Positions 48,474 to 58,627 of a stretch of DNA of 64,000 nucleotides are shown piece after piece. Position 1 is the stretch's first letter, and the number at the start of each line of letters is the position of its first letter. The stretch comes from Caballeronia concitans (GTDB lineage: Bacteria; Pseudomonadota; Gammaproteobacteria; Burkholderiales; Burkholderiaceae): contig NZ_FCNV02000001.1 of assembly GCF_001544615.1 (NCBI RefSeq), positions 992,001 to 1,056,000 of the forward strand, given 5' to 3'. The position numbers and the translations under genes were made by a program. A model generated the notes under the pieces. It did no database searches. It was given only the letters and a program-made list of their open reading frames with translations, and had not been told where the DNA came from.

Positions 48474-49646
48474 TCAGAACGAGTGCTGGATGCCTGCATA
48501 CACGCCCGTCTGGCTGTGGCCCGGGAACGGATTGTCCGTCGCTGCCGCCGTGCCGAAGTTGTTGGCGTTCAGGCCGTAGTTCGCGGTCTTGCTGTTCTGC
48601 ACGGTGGCGACCTGCAGGTCGAGCAGCGTGCGCTTCGACAGGTTGTACGAGCCACCGACCGTGTAGATGTTCGCGTTACCCGCGCCGTTGTTGCCGTTCA
48701 CGTGGTAGACCGCTGCGATCAGCGCAGCCGCCGGCGTTGCTTGCCACGTCACGCCGCCCCATTCGTGATCGAGCGTCGTCGGCTGGCCGGGCAATTGGCC
48801 CGTCATGCCGGACGAGCGGATCGCCTGGTAAGCGCCCTGAATCTTGAACTGGCCGAGGAACAGGTTGAACATCGCCGTGTACTCGCGCGAGTACGCGTAG
48901 ACGCCGTTGCCGTTTGCGTTGTTCGCGCCGGTGGTGCCGCCGTTGAGCGCGTTATAGGCGCCGCCGAGCGTGCCGTTGGCCGGGTTGCGGATTTCATCGT
49001 ACATGCCGCGGATCTGGAACAGCGGCGTGGTGTAGGTAATGTACGCGCCACCTTCGCGGCCTTGCGGCGTGGTGCCGTTACCGTTCCAGTTCGTCGCGTT
49101 CGACAGCGAGTACTGGCCGTAGAAGTCGAAGCCCGCGAACTTCGGCGACTGGTACGAAATGTTGTTGCTCGATTGCGGCCAGTTGCGGCCACGGACCAGC
49201 GACGCCGACGACCAGTTCGACTGACCGAACGGATCGAAGTCCCACACGCCGTTTGCGATGAAGAGTTCGCGGCCCAACAGCAGCGTACCGAACTGGTTGT
49301 TCGCGACACCGACCGTCGCCCAGCGATTGAAGATGCCGTTATTGCCCGGGCCCTGACCCGTCATGGTGTTGAAGCTGCCTTCCAACTGGAACACGGCGCG
49401 ATAGCCGCCGCCCAGATCTTCGACGCCCTTCAAACCCCACAGGCTCGTGCCCCAGTCGCCGCTTTCCGCACGGAAGCGGTGCGACGAGCCGGTAGCGGCG
49501 CCGTTCGCACCGACACCGGTCGGCACGCCGTTCATGTATTCGAGCCCTGCGTCCAGGCGACCATACAGCGTCACGCTGCTTTGAGCGTGCGCTACCGCGC
49601 TGAACGTCAGCAGTGCTGCTGCCGCGAGCAAAGCTTTCTTCATCAT
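48474..49646 (-). CDS. Outer-membrane general porin, copy 2
   Basis: A 390-residue porin nearly identical in layout to copy 1. Signal peptide MMKKALLAAAALLTFSAVAHA, mature start QSSVTLYGRLDAGLEYMNGVPTG, C-terminal QTGVYAGIQHSF. It differs mainly by extra Gly/Asn-rich insertions, one after the first strand (GVGANGAATG) and one in the central region (GGAYNALNGGTTGANNANGN), which look like surface-loop changes. It has its own leader and terminator, so the two copies are separately transcribed. Confidence 0.94.
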   Translation of the reverse strand: MMKKALLAAAALLTFSAVAHAQSSVTLYGRLDAGLEYMNGVPTGVGANGAATGSSHRFRAESGDWGTSLWGLKGVEDLGGGYRAVFQLEGSFNTMTGQGPGNNGIFNRWATVGVANNQFGTLLLGRELFIANGVWDFDPFGQSNWSSASLVRGRNWPQSSNNISYQSPKFAGFDFYGQYSLSNATNWNGNGTTPQGREGGAYITYTTPLFQIRGMYDEIRNPANGTLGGAYNALNGGTTGANNANGNGVYAYSREYTAMFNLFLGQFKIQGAYQAIRSSGMTGQLPGQPTTLDHEWGGVTWQATPAAALIAAVYHVNGNNGAGNANIYTVGGSYNLSKRTLLDLQVATVQNSKTANYGLNANNFGTAAATDNPFPGHSQTGVYAGIQHSF

Positions 49647-49828
49647 CTCCTCCAACCCTGTCAAGAAATAGAACCCAAAGTGCTGCTGTGTGCGGTTCGA
49701 TGCGGGCGCATCCAACCGGAAATTGTTCTCAGAGGCAGACACACGCGCGGGCTGTAGGCTCATGGCGATTCGCGCGTCGGACGCGAACGTGACGCCGACC
49801 CGTCGATCGGTGTCTCCTCTTCTTGTTT

Positions 49829-49843
49829 TGAAGTAAAACTACT
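49829..49843 (-). promoter_or_regulatory. HexR-like site upstream of porin 2
   Basis: TGAAGTAAAACTACT matches the zwf palindrome core at 12 of 15 positions. The 20-bp context around it is nearly the same as at porin 1 (AAAGTAGTTT then CTTCAAAA on the minus strand). Confidence 0.45.
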
Positions 49844-49859
49844 TTTTCGGTACTTCGTT

Positions 49860-49878
49860 TTGGTACTTTAGTTACCAA
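49860..49878. promoter_or_regulatory. Inverted repeat in the porin 2 promoter region
   Basis: TTGGTA, seven bases, TACCAA: a perfect 6-bp inverted repeat in an AT-rich patch about 215-230 bp upstream of the porin 2 start. It is absent from porin 1. A regulator site is possible. Confidence 0.35.
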
Positions 49879-50113
49879 TTTAACAAAATACATCGCACAC
49901 GCCAAAGGAATTTGGCACCGCATGAACGTCTGTGTCAAAAAAGCAATGAGGATGTGGCGTAAGTGCGACCCAAAGCGTGGGAATCGCCGCGCAAAGCCTT
50001 GTGGGATAAGGGTTTGCGATAGCGCCGTTTAAGGGGTCAGGTGTGACGCCTATTGACGAGCGGGCACGGCGGCGCTAGGCCGCAAAAACGGCGAAAAAGC
50101 GGCGCGCGGACGT
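49879..50113. other. Intergenic stretch between porin 2 and the hisP gene
   Basis: I see no gene here. It contains the far upstream region of porin 2 and short GC-rich repeats. Confidence 0.4.
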
Positions 50114-50142
50114 AAAAAAAGCGCCTTTCGGCGCTTTTTTTT
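50114..50142. terminator. Terminator after the HisP-type gene
   Basis: A GCGCC/GGCGC stem with a TTTC loop flanked by seven As and eight Ts, 16 bp after the ATPase stop on the minus strand. It is symmetric and would act in both directions. Confidence 0.92.
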
Positions 50143-50158
50143 GCGGACTTTCGTCAGC

Positions 50159-50938
50159 TTATTTGAGACTGCCAGAGAGGAACTGCTTGAGCCGTTCGCT
50201 CTTCGTGTTGCCGAAGACCTCGTCCGGGCGACCTTCTTCCTCGATGCGCCCCTGATGCAGAAACACCACGTGATTCGAGACATTGCGCGCGAACGCCATC
50301 TCGTGCGTGACGACGATCATCGTGCGGCCTTCTTCCGCGAGCGTCTGCATGACCTTCAGCACTTCGCCGACGAGTTCCGGATCGAGCGCGGAGGTCGGTT
50401 CGTCGAAGAGCATGACGTCGGGATGCATGGCGAGCGCGCGCGCAATCGCCACGCGCTGCTGCTGTCCGCCCGACAAATGCGACGGATACTGCTTCTCCAG
50501 CCGCGGCGCGAGCCCGACCTTCTCCAGATACGTGCGCGCCCGCTCCTCGGCTTCCTTCTTCGAGAGGCCGAGCACGTTCACGGGCGCTTCGATCACGTTC
50601 TCGAGCACGTTCATGTGCGACCACAGGTTGAAGTGCTGGAACACCATCGACAGCTTCGAGCGGACCTGGCGCAACTGCTTCGGATCAGCGACCTTCAGCG
50701 CACCGGCCTTGTCGAGCAGGGTGCGGACTTCGTTGCCGTCGACGAAAATGCGCCCGCGATTGGGCTGCTCGAGGAAGTTGATACAGCGCAGCATCGTGCT
50801 CTTGCCCGAGCCCGACGACCCGATGATGCTGATCACGTCGCCGGCGTTCGCCTTCAGCGATACGCCTTTCAGAACTTCGTTGCTGCCGTACTGCTTGTGG
50901 ATGTCATCGACGAACAGCTTGTGCTTCTGGGAATTCAT
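50159..50938 (-). CDS. hisP: Polar amino-acid ABC transporter ATPase (HisP/ArtP type)
   Basis: A 259-residue ATPase of the polar amino-acid uptake family. Walker A is GSSGSGKST (40-48), followed by [19 protein letters not shown], the Q-loop [16 protein letters not shown], the signature LSGGQQQRV and [29 protein letters not shown]-type sequence is typical of the histidine/arginine/lysine group. I use the ATG at 50938. It is the last of three genes in order hisQ-hisM-hisP. Confidence 0.9.
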   Translation of the reverse strand: MNSQKHKLFVDDIHKQYGSNEVLKGVSLKANAGDVISIIGSSGSGKSTMLRCINFLEQPNRGRIFVDGNEVRTLLDKAGALKVADPKQLRQVRSKLSMVFQHFNLWSHMNVLENVIEAPVNVLGLSKKEAEERARTYLEKVGLAPRLEKQYPSHLSGGQQQRVAIARALAMHPDVMLFDEPTSALDPELVGEVLKVMQTLAEEGRTMIVVTHEMAFARNVSNHVVFLHQGRIEEEGRPDEVFGNTKSERLKQFLSGSLK

Positions 50939-50969
50939 GAACGGTCCTTGGCCGGAGCGATTGCCTGAC

Positions 50970-51683
50970 TTATTTGCCTTGAGGCCGCAGGTACGCGAGC
51001 CAGCGATACTCGGCGCGGCGAAACAGCCACACGAGCGCAAACGAAATGACGAGATAGAGCAGGGCGGCGATGCCGAACGCCTGGAACGACTGATACGTCG
51101 CCGAGTTCACGTCGCGGGCAATCTTCAGGATGTCCGGCACGGTCGCGGTGAACGCGACGGTCGTCGCGTGCAGCATGAGGATGACCTCGTTGCTGTAATA
51201 GGGCAGCGCGCGTCGCAGCGCCGACGGCAGAATTACCCGGCGATACAGCGTGAAGCTCGACATGCCATAGGCGCGCGCGGCTTCGATTTCGCCGTAGGGC
51301 GTCGCCTTGATCGCGCCGGCGAAGATTTCCGTCGTGTAGGCGCAGGTATTGAGCGTGAACGCGAGCAGCGTGCAGTTCATGCCGCTGCGAAAGAATTCGC
51401 CGAGCAGTTGATGATCGCGCACGACCTGCAGGCTATAGAGGCCCGTATAGCACAGCAGCAGCTGCACGTAGAGCGGCGTGCCGCGAAAGACGTACGTGTA
51501 GAGCCATACCGAGCGCGACAGCAGCTTGTTCTTCGACACGCGCGCCACCGCGAGCGGCACCGAGAGGCAAAATCCGAAGCCGATGGAAACGACGAGCAGC
51601 CACATCGTGATCGCGAGACCGGTGATGCGATAGCCGTCGGTGAAAAGGTAGTTCTTCCAGTATTCCTGGATGATTTCGATCAT
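50970..51683 (-). CDS. hisM: Amino-acid ABC transporter permease (HisM type)
   Basis: A 237-residue inner-membrane permease with about five helices. The segment [26 protein letters not shown] and the EAA loop [26 protein letters not shown] match HisM, including the FRGTPL motif. It partners with the HisQ-type permease encoded 45 bp upstream and the ATPase 31 bp downstream. Confidence 0.9.
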   Translation of the reverse strand: MIEIIQEYWKNYLFTDGYRITGLAITMWLLVVSIGFGFCLSVPLAVARVSKNKLLSRSVWLYTYVFRGTPLYVQLLLCYTGLYSLQVVRDHQLLGEFFRSGMNCTLLAFTLNTCAYTTEIFAGAIKATPYGEIEAARAYGMSSFTLYRRVILPSALRRALPYYSNEVILMLHATTVAFTATVPDILKIARDVNSATYQSFQAFGIAALLYLVISFALVWLFRRAEYRWLAYLRPQGK

Positions 51684-51728
51684 GAAGTCCGCCGCTCTTA
51701 ATCGCTTTAGATGGCTGGTTGAAGGTGA

Positions 51729-52415
51729 TCAGAGATCCGCTTTGCGCACGCCGATGGAATAGCGCCGCTCGAGCCAGATCAGCACGAAGTTCGAGATCGT
51801 CGTGATCGCGAGATAGACCACGCCTGCGAGCAGCGTGAAGAAGAAGAACCGCTGCGTGCCCTTGCCCGCGTCCTGCGCGGCTTTCACGACATCCGCGAGG
51901 CCGATGATCGACACGAGCGCGGTCGCCTTGACCATTACCTGCCAGTTATTGCCGATGCCCGGCAGCGCGAAGCGCATCATCTGCGGAAACATGATGCGCG
52001 AGAAGGTCTGCCACGGCGTCATGCCGTAGGCCGCGCCCGCTTCGAGCTGGCCGCGCGGCACCGAAAGGAACGCGCCGCGGAAGGTTTCGGTGAAATACGC
52101 GCCGTAGATGAAGCCGAGCACGAGAATGCCGGCGAGGAACGGATCGATGTCGATCTGATCCCAGCCGAGCTGGTCGGTCAGCAGATTCAGCCAGATCTGG
52201 ATGCTGTAGAAGAGCAGCAGCATCAGCACCAGATCGGGCACGCCGCGGATGAGCGTCGTGTAGACGGTGCCGACGCCCGAGGCGAGCCGGTTCTTCGAGA
52301 GCTTCGCCGCCGCGCCGATCAGGCCGATCACGAAGGCGAGCCCGAGCGACAGCACCGCCAGCTTGACGGTCTGCCAGGTGCCCGCGAGGATCAGCGGACC
52401 GTAGCCTTGCAACAT
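51729..52415 (-). CDS. hisQ: Amino-acid ABC transporter permease (HisQ type)
   Basis: A 228-residue permease with five or so helices. YTTLIRGVPDLVLMLLLFYS is the HisQ counterpart of the FRGTPL segment, and QLEAGAAYGMTPWQTFSRIMFPQMMR is the EAA loop. It starts the transcript. The periplasmic binding protein usually found in the same operon is not present; upstream comes a gap and then a pirin gene on the other strand, so the binding protein must be encoded elsewhere. Confidence 0.9.
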   Translation of the reverse strand: MLQGYGPLILAGTWQTVKLAVLSLGLAFVIGLIGAAAKLSKNRLASGVGTVYTTLIRGVPDLVLMLLLFYSIQIWLNLLTDQLGWDQIDIDPFLAGILVLGFIYGAYFTETFRGAFLSVPRGQLEAGAAYGMTPWQTFSRIMFPQMMRFALPGIGNNWQVMVKATALVSIIGLADVVKAAQDAGKGTQRFFFFTLLAGVVYLAITTISNFVLIWLERRYSIGVRKADL

Positions 52416-52867
52416 GGTGATTCCTTCCTAAGGTGCGCCACATATGACGGGCGCGCACTGGGCGGCTTTCGGCCGCCATCCGTCCGCGTGAGTTGCGCTC
52501 GCGACATGCCTGCTTCCGGCGTTTCGCCGGCGGTGCGTATTCTAGGTGGCCAAAATTGGCGAGCCCGCTGTGTTGCTGCTGCTCTTCCGGCGATCTTCCC
52601 GGCGATCTTCCCGCCGCGCGGTGGTTCGCCACGCATGAAACGGCAAGAATGACCGCCAACCGGCGTCTCTCGCGGCGCCGCGCCGATGCCGCCGGCCGAA
52701 AAGCGCGGTATTTTACCCGAACCCGGATCGCGCGCGGGCGATGTCCGGACATGTCCGATTACATCCACCGGCGGGACGGTGTAGTGCCGGCGCGCTCGTT
52801 GTTCCAACGGGCTGCCGCCCTTACATTCTGTCCATCGCAGTTCAACGTCTACACCGGGAGCAACATC
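52416..52867. other. Divergent gap between hisQ and the pirin gene
   Basis: No gene is visible. It should hold both promoters. Two hairpins (near 52470 and 52515) and an exact tandem 12-bp repeat, CCGGCGATCTTC twice, at 52587-52610 are the only structures I see. Confidence 0.4.
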
Positions 52868-53566
52868 ATGTTCGAGATTCGCCGCAGCAACGAACGCGGT
52901 CATGCCAACCACGGCTGGCTCGACTCGTATCACACGTTCTCGTTCGCCGATTACTACGATCCGGAGCACGTCCACTTCGGCGCGCTGCGCGTGATCAACG
53001 AAGACCGCGTCGCGGGCGGCCAGGGCTTCGGCACGCACGGTCATCGCGACATGGAAATCGTGAGCTATGTGCTCGAAGGCGCGCTCGCGCATCGCGACAG
53101 CATGGGCAACGGATCGACCATCCGCCCCGGCGACGTCCAGCGCATGAGCGCCGGAACCGGCGTGCGACACAGCGAGTTCAACGGATCGCCGAACGAAACG
53201 GCGCACTTCCTGCAAATCTGGATCATTCCGGATGCGCCGGGCGGCGCGCCGGGCTACGAGGAAAAGCGCTTCACCGACGATGAAAAGCGCGGCCGCCTGC
53301 GCGTGATCGCGTCGCCGGAAGGTGAGGGCGGGTCGGTGAAGATCGGCGCGGACGCGCGAATCTTCGCGGGCCTCTTCAATGGCGACGAACGCGCGGAGTT
53401 CGCCGTGCCGGCGGGCCGTCGCGTGTACGTGCACGTGGCGCGCGGCAAGGTGTCGGTGAACGGCGAGGCGCTCGGCGCGGGCGATGCCGCGAAGATCCAA
53501 GACACCGCGACCGTCACGCTGGATGCGGGCGACAACGCGGAAGTGCTGCTGTTCGATCTGGCCTAA
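52868..53566 (+). CDS. Pirin family protein
   Basis: A 232-residue bicupin. The metal ligands are at the positions known from E. coli YhhW: His57 and His59 in GTHGHRDMEI, His101 and Glu103 in GVRHSEFN. Pirins of this type can have quercetin dioxygenase activity; the physiological role is unclear. The ATG at 52868 has GGGAG eight bases upstream. An open extension upstream is promoter sequence. A terminator follows the stop. Confidence 0.9.
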   Translation: MFEIRRSNERGHANHGWLDSYHTFSFADYYDPEHVHFGALRVINEDRVAGGQGFGTHGHRDMEIVSYVLEGALAHRDSMGNGSTIRPGDVQRMSAGTGVRHSEFNGSPNETAHFLQIWIIPDAPGGAPGYEEKRFTDDEKRGRLRVIASPEGEGGSVKIGADARIFAGLFNGDERAEFAVPAGRRVYVHVARGKVSVNGEALGAGDAAKIQDTATVTLDAGDNAEVLLFDLA

Positions 53567-53587
53567 GGCTGCTGCTGTATCGACGAC

Positions 53588-53624
53588 AAAACCGCGGAGC
53601 GCGTGAAGCGCCCGCGGTTTTTTT
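53588..53624 (+). terminator. Terminator after the pirin gene
   Basis: A 10-bp perfect stem (53588-53597 with 53612-53621), an inner GCGC pairing and a T-run. Confidence 0.9.
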
Positions 53625-53666
53625 GCGCGCTGGACACATCCCCGACGCGCGTCCGTCCATCGAAAC

Positions 53667-54263
53667 TTAGGGCTTCGCCGTGGCCGATGCCCCCGCAGCC
53701 GCGCCCGGCGTGCCGTCCGCACCGCCGCGATTTTTGCTCCAACCCTCGTGCATCTTGTGCTCGTGCTCGCGCATCCTGGCGAAGTGCTTCTTGAGCGCGG
53801 TGCTGACCGTCGTCTTCTGCTGATCGTTCAGCGCGTTGTAGAAGTTGAGCCACGCGGTCGCGGTCTCCTCACGCAGTTGCGCCTGCTGCTGCTCCAGCTT
53901 TTGATGCGCCGCGTGCATCGCGTTCAGGTCGAGAATCGGCTGATTCTGCATCGCCTCGAATTGCTGATGCATCTGGCGATGCGCCTCACGCATGGTGTCG
54001 CGCTGATGCTTCATCGTGTCGAGCGCGGTCTGCCAGAGCTTTTCCTGATCCGCGTTGAGCTTCAACTGGCCGTGCAGCTGGTCCAGTTGCTTCTGCATGC
54101 GCATTCCCATTCCCATGTGATGACCGCCGGGGCCGCCCATCATCATGCCCGGACCGCCCGGAGGCGGCGCGCTGGGCGCATCGTTGGTGGCGGCGTAGGC
54201 CGAGCCGAAGGACAGCGCGAGTGCGGTGGCAGCGGCGGTGAGGATGCGGTATTGCTTGCCCAT
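53667..54263 (-). CDS. Spy/CpxP-like (LTXXQ) periplasmic protein
   Basis: A 198-residue exported protein. Residues 1-25 form a signal peptide ending in AYA. Next is a Pro/Gly/Met/His-rich segment (GGPGMMMGGPGGHHMGMGM), then long amphipathic helices rich in Gln, Met and His (QLHGQLKLNADQEKLWQ, QRDTMREAHRQMHQQF, LNDQQKTTVSTALKKHF) as in Spy and CpxP chaperones. The Met/His richness might bind copper or other metals. The ATG at 54263 has GGGAG upstream. It is divergent from a two-component system that may control it. Confidence 0.75.
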   Translation of the reverse strand: MGKQYRILTAAATALALSFGSAYAATNDAPSAPPPGGPGMMMGGPGGHHMGMGMRMQKQLDQLHGQLKLNADQEKLWQTALDTMKHQRDTMREAHRQMHQQFEAMQNQPILDLNAMHAAHQKLEQQQAQLREETATAWLNFYNALNDQQKTTVSTALKKHFARMREHEHKMHEGWSKNRGGADGTPGAAAGASATAKP

Positions 54264-54485
54264 CGTGAGACTCCCTTTATTGATTGTCGGAGCCGAATTG
54301 CGAGCCTCGTCGAGGTTTCGCGCTTCCGGTGAGACACAGCGTAGAGGCTCGCGCGGCATCGCGTGTTACCGCTGCGGCGTTTCGTATTACGCTGGTTTAC
54401 GCGCTCCTTTCGCGGTAACACCCGGTAACCCTTTGGGGCGCGCGAGCCGTCAAACGGCCCGGGGTCACGCGCTAAACTTCCTCAC

Positions 54486-55208
54486 ATGACTACACAAATC
54501 CTTGTCGTCGACGACGACGCCGAACTGCGCGACCTTCTGCGCGACTATCTGGTCCGGCAGGGCATCGAAGTCTCGGTGCTGCATGACGCCGGTTCCCTCG
54601 AACGCCGGCTGGAGCGCGAGCGCCCCGATCTGATCGTGCTCGATCTGATGATGCCGGGCGTCGACGGCCTGACCGCGCTGCGAAAGCTCCGCGCATCGGG
54701 CGACGACATCCCCGTCATCATGCTGACGGCGCGTGCGGACGACGTGGACCGCATCGTCGGACTCGAACTCGGCGCGGACGATTATCTCGGCAAGCCGTTC
54801 AATCCGCGCGAGCTGCTCGCCCGCGTGCAGGCGGTGCTGCGCCGCCGCCGCACGATTCCGTCCGCCGCGCCGGAACAGCGCGAGCCGTATTCGTTCGGGC
54901 GCTTCCGGCTGGATTTCCAGTCGCGCACGCTTCAGCAGGACGACAAGCCGCTCACGCTGTCCGGCAGCGAGTTCGCGCTCCTGAAGATCTTCGTGAACAA
55001 CCCGATGCGCACGCTCACGCGCGAGCGCCTGCTCGAACTGTTGCACGGCCCCGAATACGACGGCACCGACCGCGGCATCGACGTGCAGGTGTGGCGTCTG
55101 CGCCGCATTCTGGAAAGCGATCCGTCCACGCCGCGCTTCATCCAGACGGTGCGGGGGCGCGGCTACGTGTTCGTTCCTGACGGCGAGCAGAATGCGCCGG
55201 CCCATTGA
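54486..55208 (+). CDS. OmpR-family response regulator
   Basis: A 240-residue regulator. Asp53 in LIVLDLMMPGVDG is the phosphoacceptor, with MLTARADDVDRIVGLELGADDYLGKPFNPREL carrying the conserved Thr and Lys. The C-terminal winged helix (FALLKIFVNNPMRTLTRERLLELLHG, VWRLRRILE, VRGRGYVF) is OmpR-like, and the whole protein is close to OmpR itself. It overlaps the kinase gene by 17 bp. It probably controls envelope genes, perhaps including the divergent Spy-like gene. Confidence 0.9.
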   Translation: MTTQILVVDDDAELRDLLRDYLVRQGIEVSVLHDAGSLERRLERERPDLIVLDLMMPGVDGLTALRKLRASGDDIPVIMLTARADDVDRIVGLELGADDYLGKPFNPRELLARVQAVLRRRRTIPSAAPEQREPYSFGRFRLDFQSRTLQQDDKPLTLSGSEFALLKIFVNNPMRTLTRERLLELLHGPEYDGTDRGIDVQVWRLRRILESDPSTPRFIQTVRGRGYVFVPDGEQNAPAH

Positions 55209-56532
55209 TTCGCTTTTCGGGCGTCTCGTCGTTCTGGTGATCGGCGTGCTCGTGCTGTCGCACCTCGCGTGGTTCGCGGTCATCCGCGTCGAGCGCGACA
55301 ACTCGCAGACGCGCTATGCCGTCGAAGAGGCCGCGTTCCTGGTCGAAGCGGTGCGCCAGCACGTCGCGAACAATCCGGATCAGCCGCTGCCTTCGCGCGT
55401 GCGCGTCGTGCCGCTGAACGCGCCGGACGTCCCGCAGCCCGCGAGCGAAGCGATCCCGCGGCCGCTTTCGCGCTTTCTCGACGACATGAAAGACCGCCTG
55501 CCCGACGACACCGACGTGCGCCCCGGCGAACCGGGCGCGCCGCCGAGCGTGTGGGTGCACGGCGCGAAGGACGCCGGCTGGATCGTCGTGCCGGTGCAGC
55601 CGCTGCGTCCGCCGCGCTCGCGCGACCGCATGCTGGTCTGGCTCGCCATCATCTTTTCGACGGCCGTGCTGGCCGCGCTCTTCGCCGCGTGGCAGTTGCA
55701 GTCGCCGTTGCGCTCGCTCGCGCAGGCGGTCGGCCGCTTCGGACGCGGCCAGCCGACGCCGCCCGTGCCCGAACGCGGCCCGCGCGAATTGCGTCAGTTG
55801 ACGCACGGTTTCAATCAGATGGTGCGCGAGGTCTCGCAGACCGAGAACGACCGCGCTGTGATGCTCGCGGGCGTCGCGCACGATCTCAAGACGCCGCTCG
55901 CGCGTCTGCGTCTGCGCGCCGAAATGATGGACGACGAAAAGGTCCGCGACGGCGTCGTGCGCGATGTCGCTTCCATGGCGCATATCGTCGATCAGTTTCT
56001 GGTGTTCGCGCATGACCGCCCGGACGGCAGCGAGCCGGTCTCGGTGGATCAGACTTGCGAGCGCATCTCGCGGGCGTATCGGGCGGTGTCGCCGAACGCG
56101 GAGCCGATTCGCCTCGCGCTCGAAGCCGGGCCGAGCTTCGTGCTGCCCGCGGCGACGCTGGATCGGCTGCTGTCCAATCTGCTCGATAACGCGCATGCGT
56201 ACGGCGCGCCGCCCATCGTCATCGAGACGCGGCGCGGGGCGAATGGCTGGGTGCTGGTGGTGGCGGATCACGGCAAGGGCATCGCGCCCGACGACCTGAT
56301 CAAGGCGAGCCGACCGTTCGTCCGGCTCGATCCGGCGCGCGGCGGCAGCGGACATAGCGGACTCGGGCTCGCAATCGTCGAGCGTCTCGCGCGGCGCGCG
56401 GGCGGGGAGTGCGAAGTCGGCAATCACGCGCAAGGCGGCTTGCAGGTCGTGATGACTTTTCCGTTCGACATCGCCACGCGGCCGGTCGCGGAGCGCCGCG
56501 CCGGGCCGCAGCACGAGGAGCGCGCGCTCTAG
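55192..56532 (+). CDS. EnvZ-like sensor histidine kinase
   Basis: A 446-residue membrane kinase. Two transmembrane segments (about 11-31 and 147-167) flank a periplasmic domain. HAMP follows, then the dimerisation box with His230 in LAGVAHDLKTPLARLRLRAEMM. The ATPase domain has the N-box LSNLLDNAHAYG, the G1 box VADHGKGIAPDD and the G2 box GSGHSGLGLAIVERLA. Domain order and partner match EnvZ. The signal sensed cannot be told. Confidence 0.9.
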   Translation: MRRPIDSLFGRLVVLVIGVLVLSHLAWFAVIRVERDNSQTRYAVEEAAFLVEAVRQHVANNPDQPLPSRVRVVPLNAPDVPQPASEAIPRPLSRFLDDMKDRLPDDTDVRPGEPGAPPSVWVHGAKDAGWIVVPVQPLRPPRSRDRMLVWLAIIFSTAVLAALFAAWQLQSPLRSLAQAVGRFGRGQPTPPVPERGPRELRQLTHGFNQMVREVSQTENDRAVMLAGVAHDLKTPLARLRLRAEMMDDEKVRDGVVRDVASMAHIVDQFLVFAHDRPDGSEPVSVDQTCERISRAYRAVSPNAEPIRLALEAGPSFVLPAATLDRLLSNLLDNAHAYGAPPIVIETRRGANGWVLVVADHGKGIAPDDLIKASRPFVRLDPARGGSGHSGLGLAIVERLARRAGGECEVGNHAQGGLQVVMTFPFDIATRPVAERRAGPQHEERAL

Positions 56533-56578
56533 CGAAGGCGCGCGTCCTTCATTTGCTGCCGGAAAAGCGCGAAAGGTC

Positions 56579-56842
56579 TCAGTCGAACAGCGTCTCGAGC
56601 GCCGAGGCCGCCTCGCTATCCACCGTGTTGTACGTCACCGTCGACGCCTCGAAGATGTAATGCGTCGTGTACTTGCCGAGCCGCGAGAGAATCTCCTCCT
56701 GGATCACCTCGGGCGCGATGTCGATCTTCAGATACCACGCGGTGGACGAGAGCCGCGTCTGAAACGACCCGTACTCGGCGAGCAGTTGGTCGAACGTTTC
56801 AGCATCCTGATCGCGGCACACGATGACCAGATTCCCCTTCAT
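56579..56842 (-). CDS. Small hypothetical protein, 87 aa
   Basis: A compact protein starting MKGNLVIVCRDQDAETFDQLL and ending ALETLFD. The alternation of a first strand, helix, STAWYLKIDI strand, helix and YIFEASTVTYN strand suggests a small alpha/beta ferredoxin-like fold, somewhat like the SinR/Cas2-like small proteins, but I cannot confirm a family. There is no cas gene or repeat array nearby. I use the ATG at 56842; an upstream start at 56881 would add 13 residues. It is on the opposite strand to the kinase. Confidence 0.55.
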   Translation of the reverse strand: MKGNLVIVCRDQDAETFDQLLAEYGSFQTRLSSTAWYLKIDIAPEVIQEEILSRLGKYTTHYIFEASTVTYNTVDSEAASALETLFD

Positions 56843-56938
56843 GCAATCCTCCCGATGACGGCAACGGCATTCGATATCCAAAGTCGATGATACCTGCCCG
56901 CACGCGGCAGCGCCGTGTCCATCGGCGCGTCCGCGCGC

Positions 56939-58627
<1,689 letters not shown>

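Noticed and set aside
56579-56842. Cas2 of a CRISPR system
   Set aside because: Only a loose fold impression; there is no repeat array and no other cas gene in the window.
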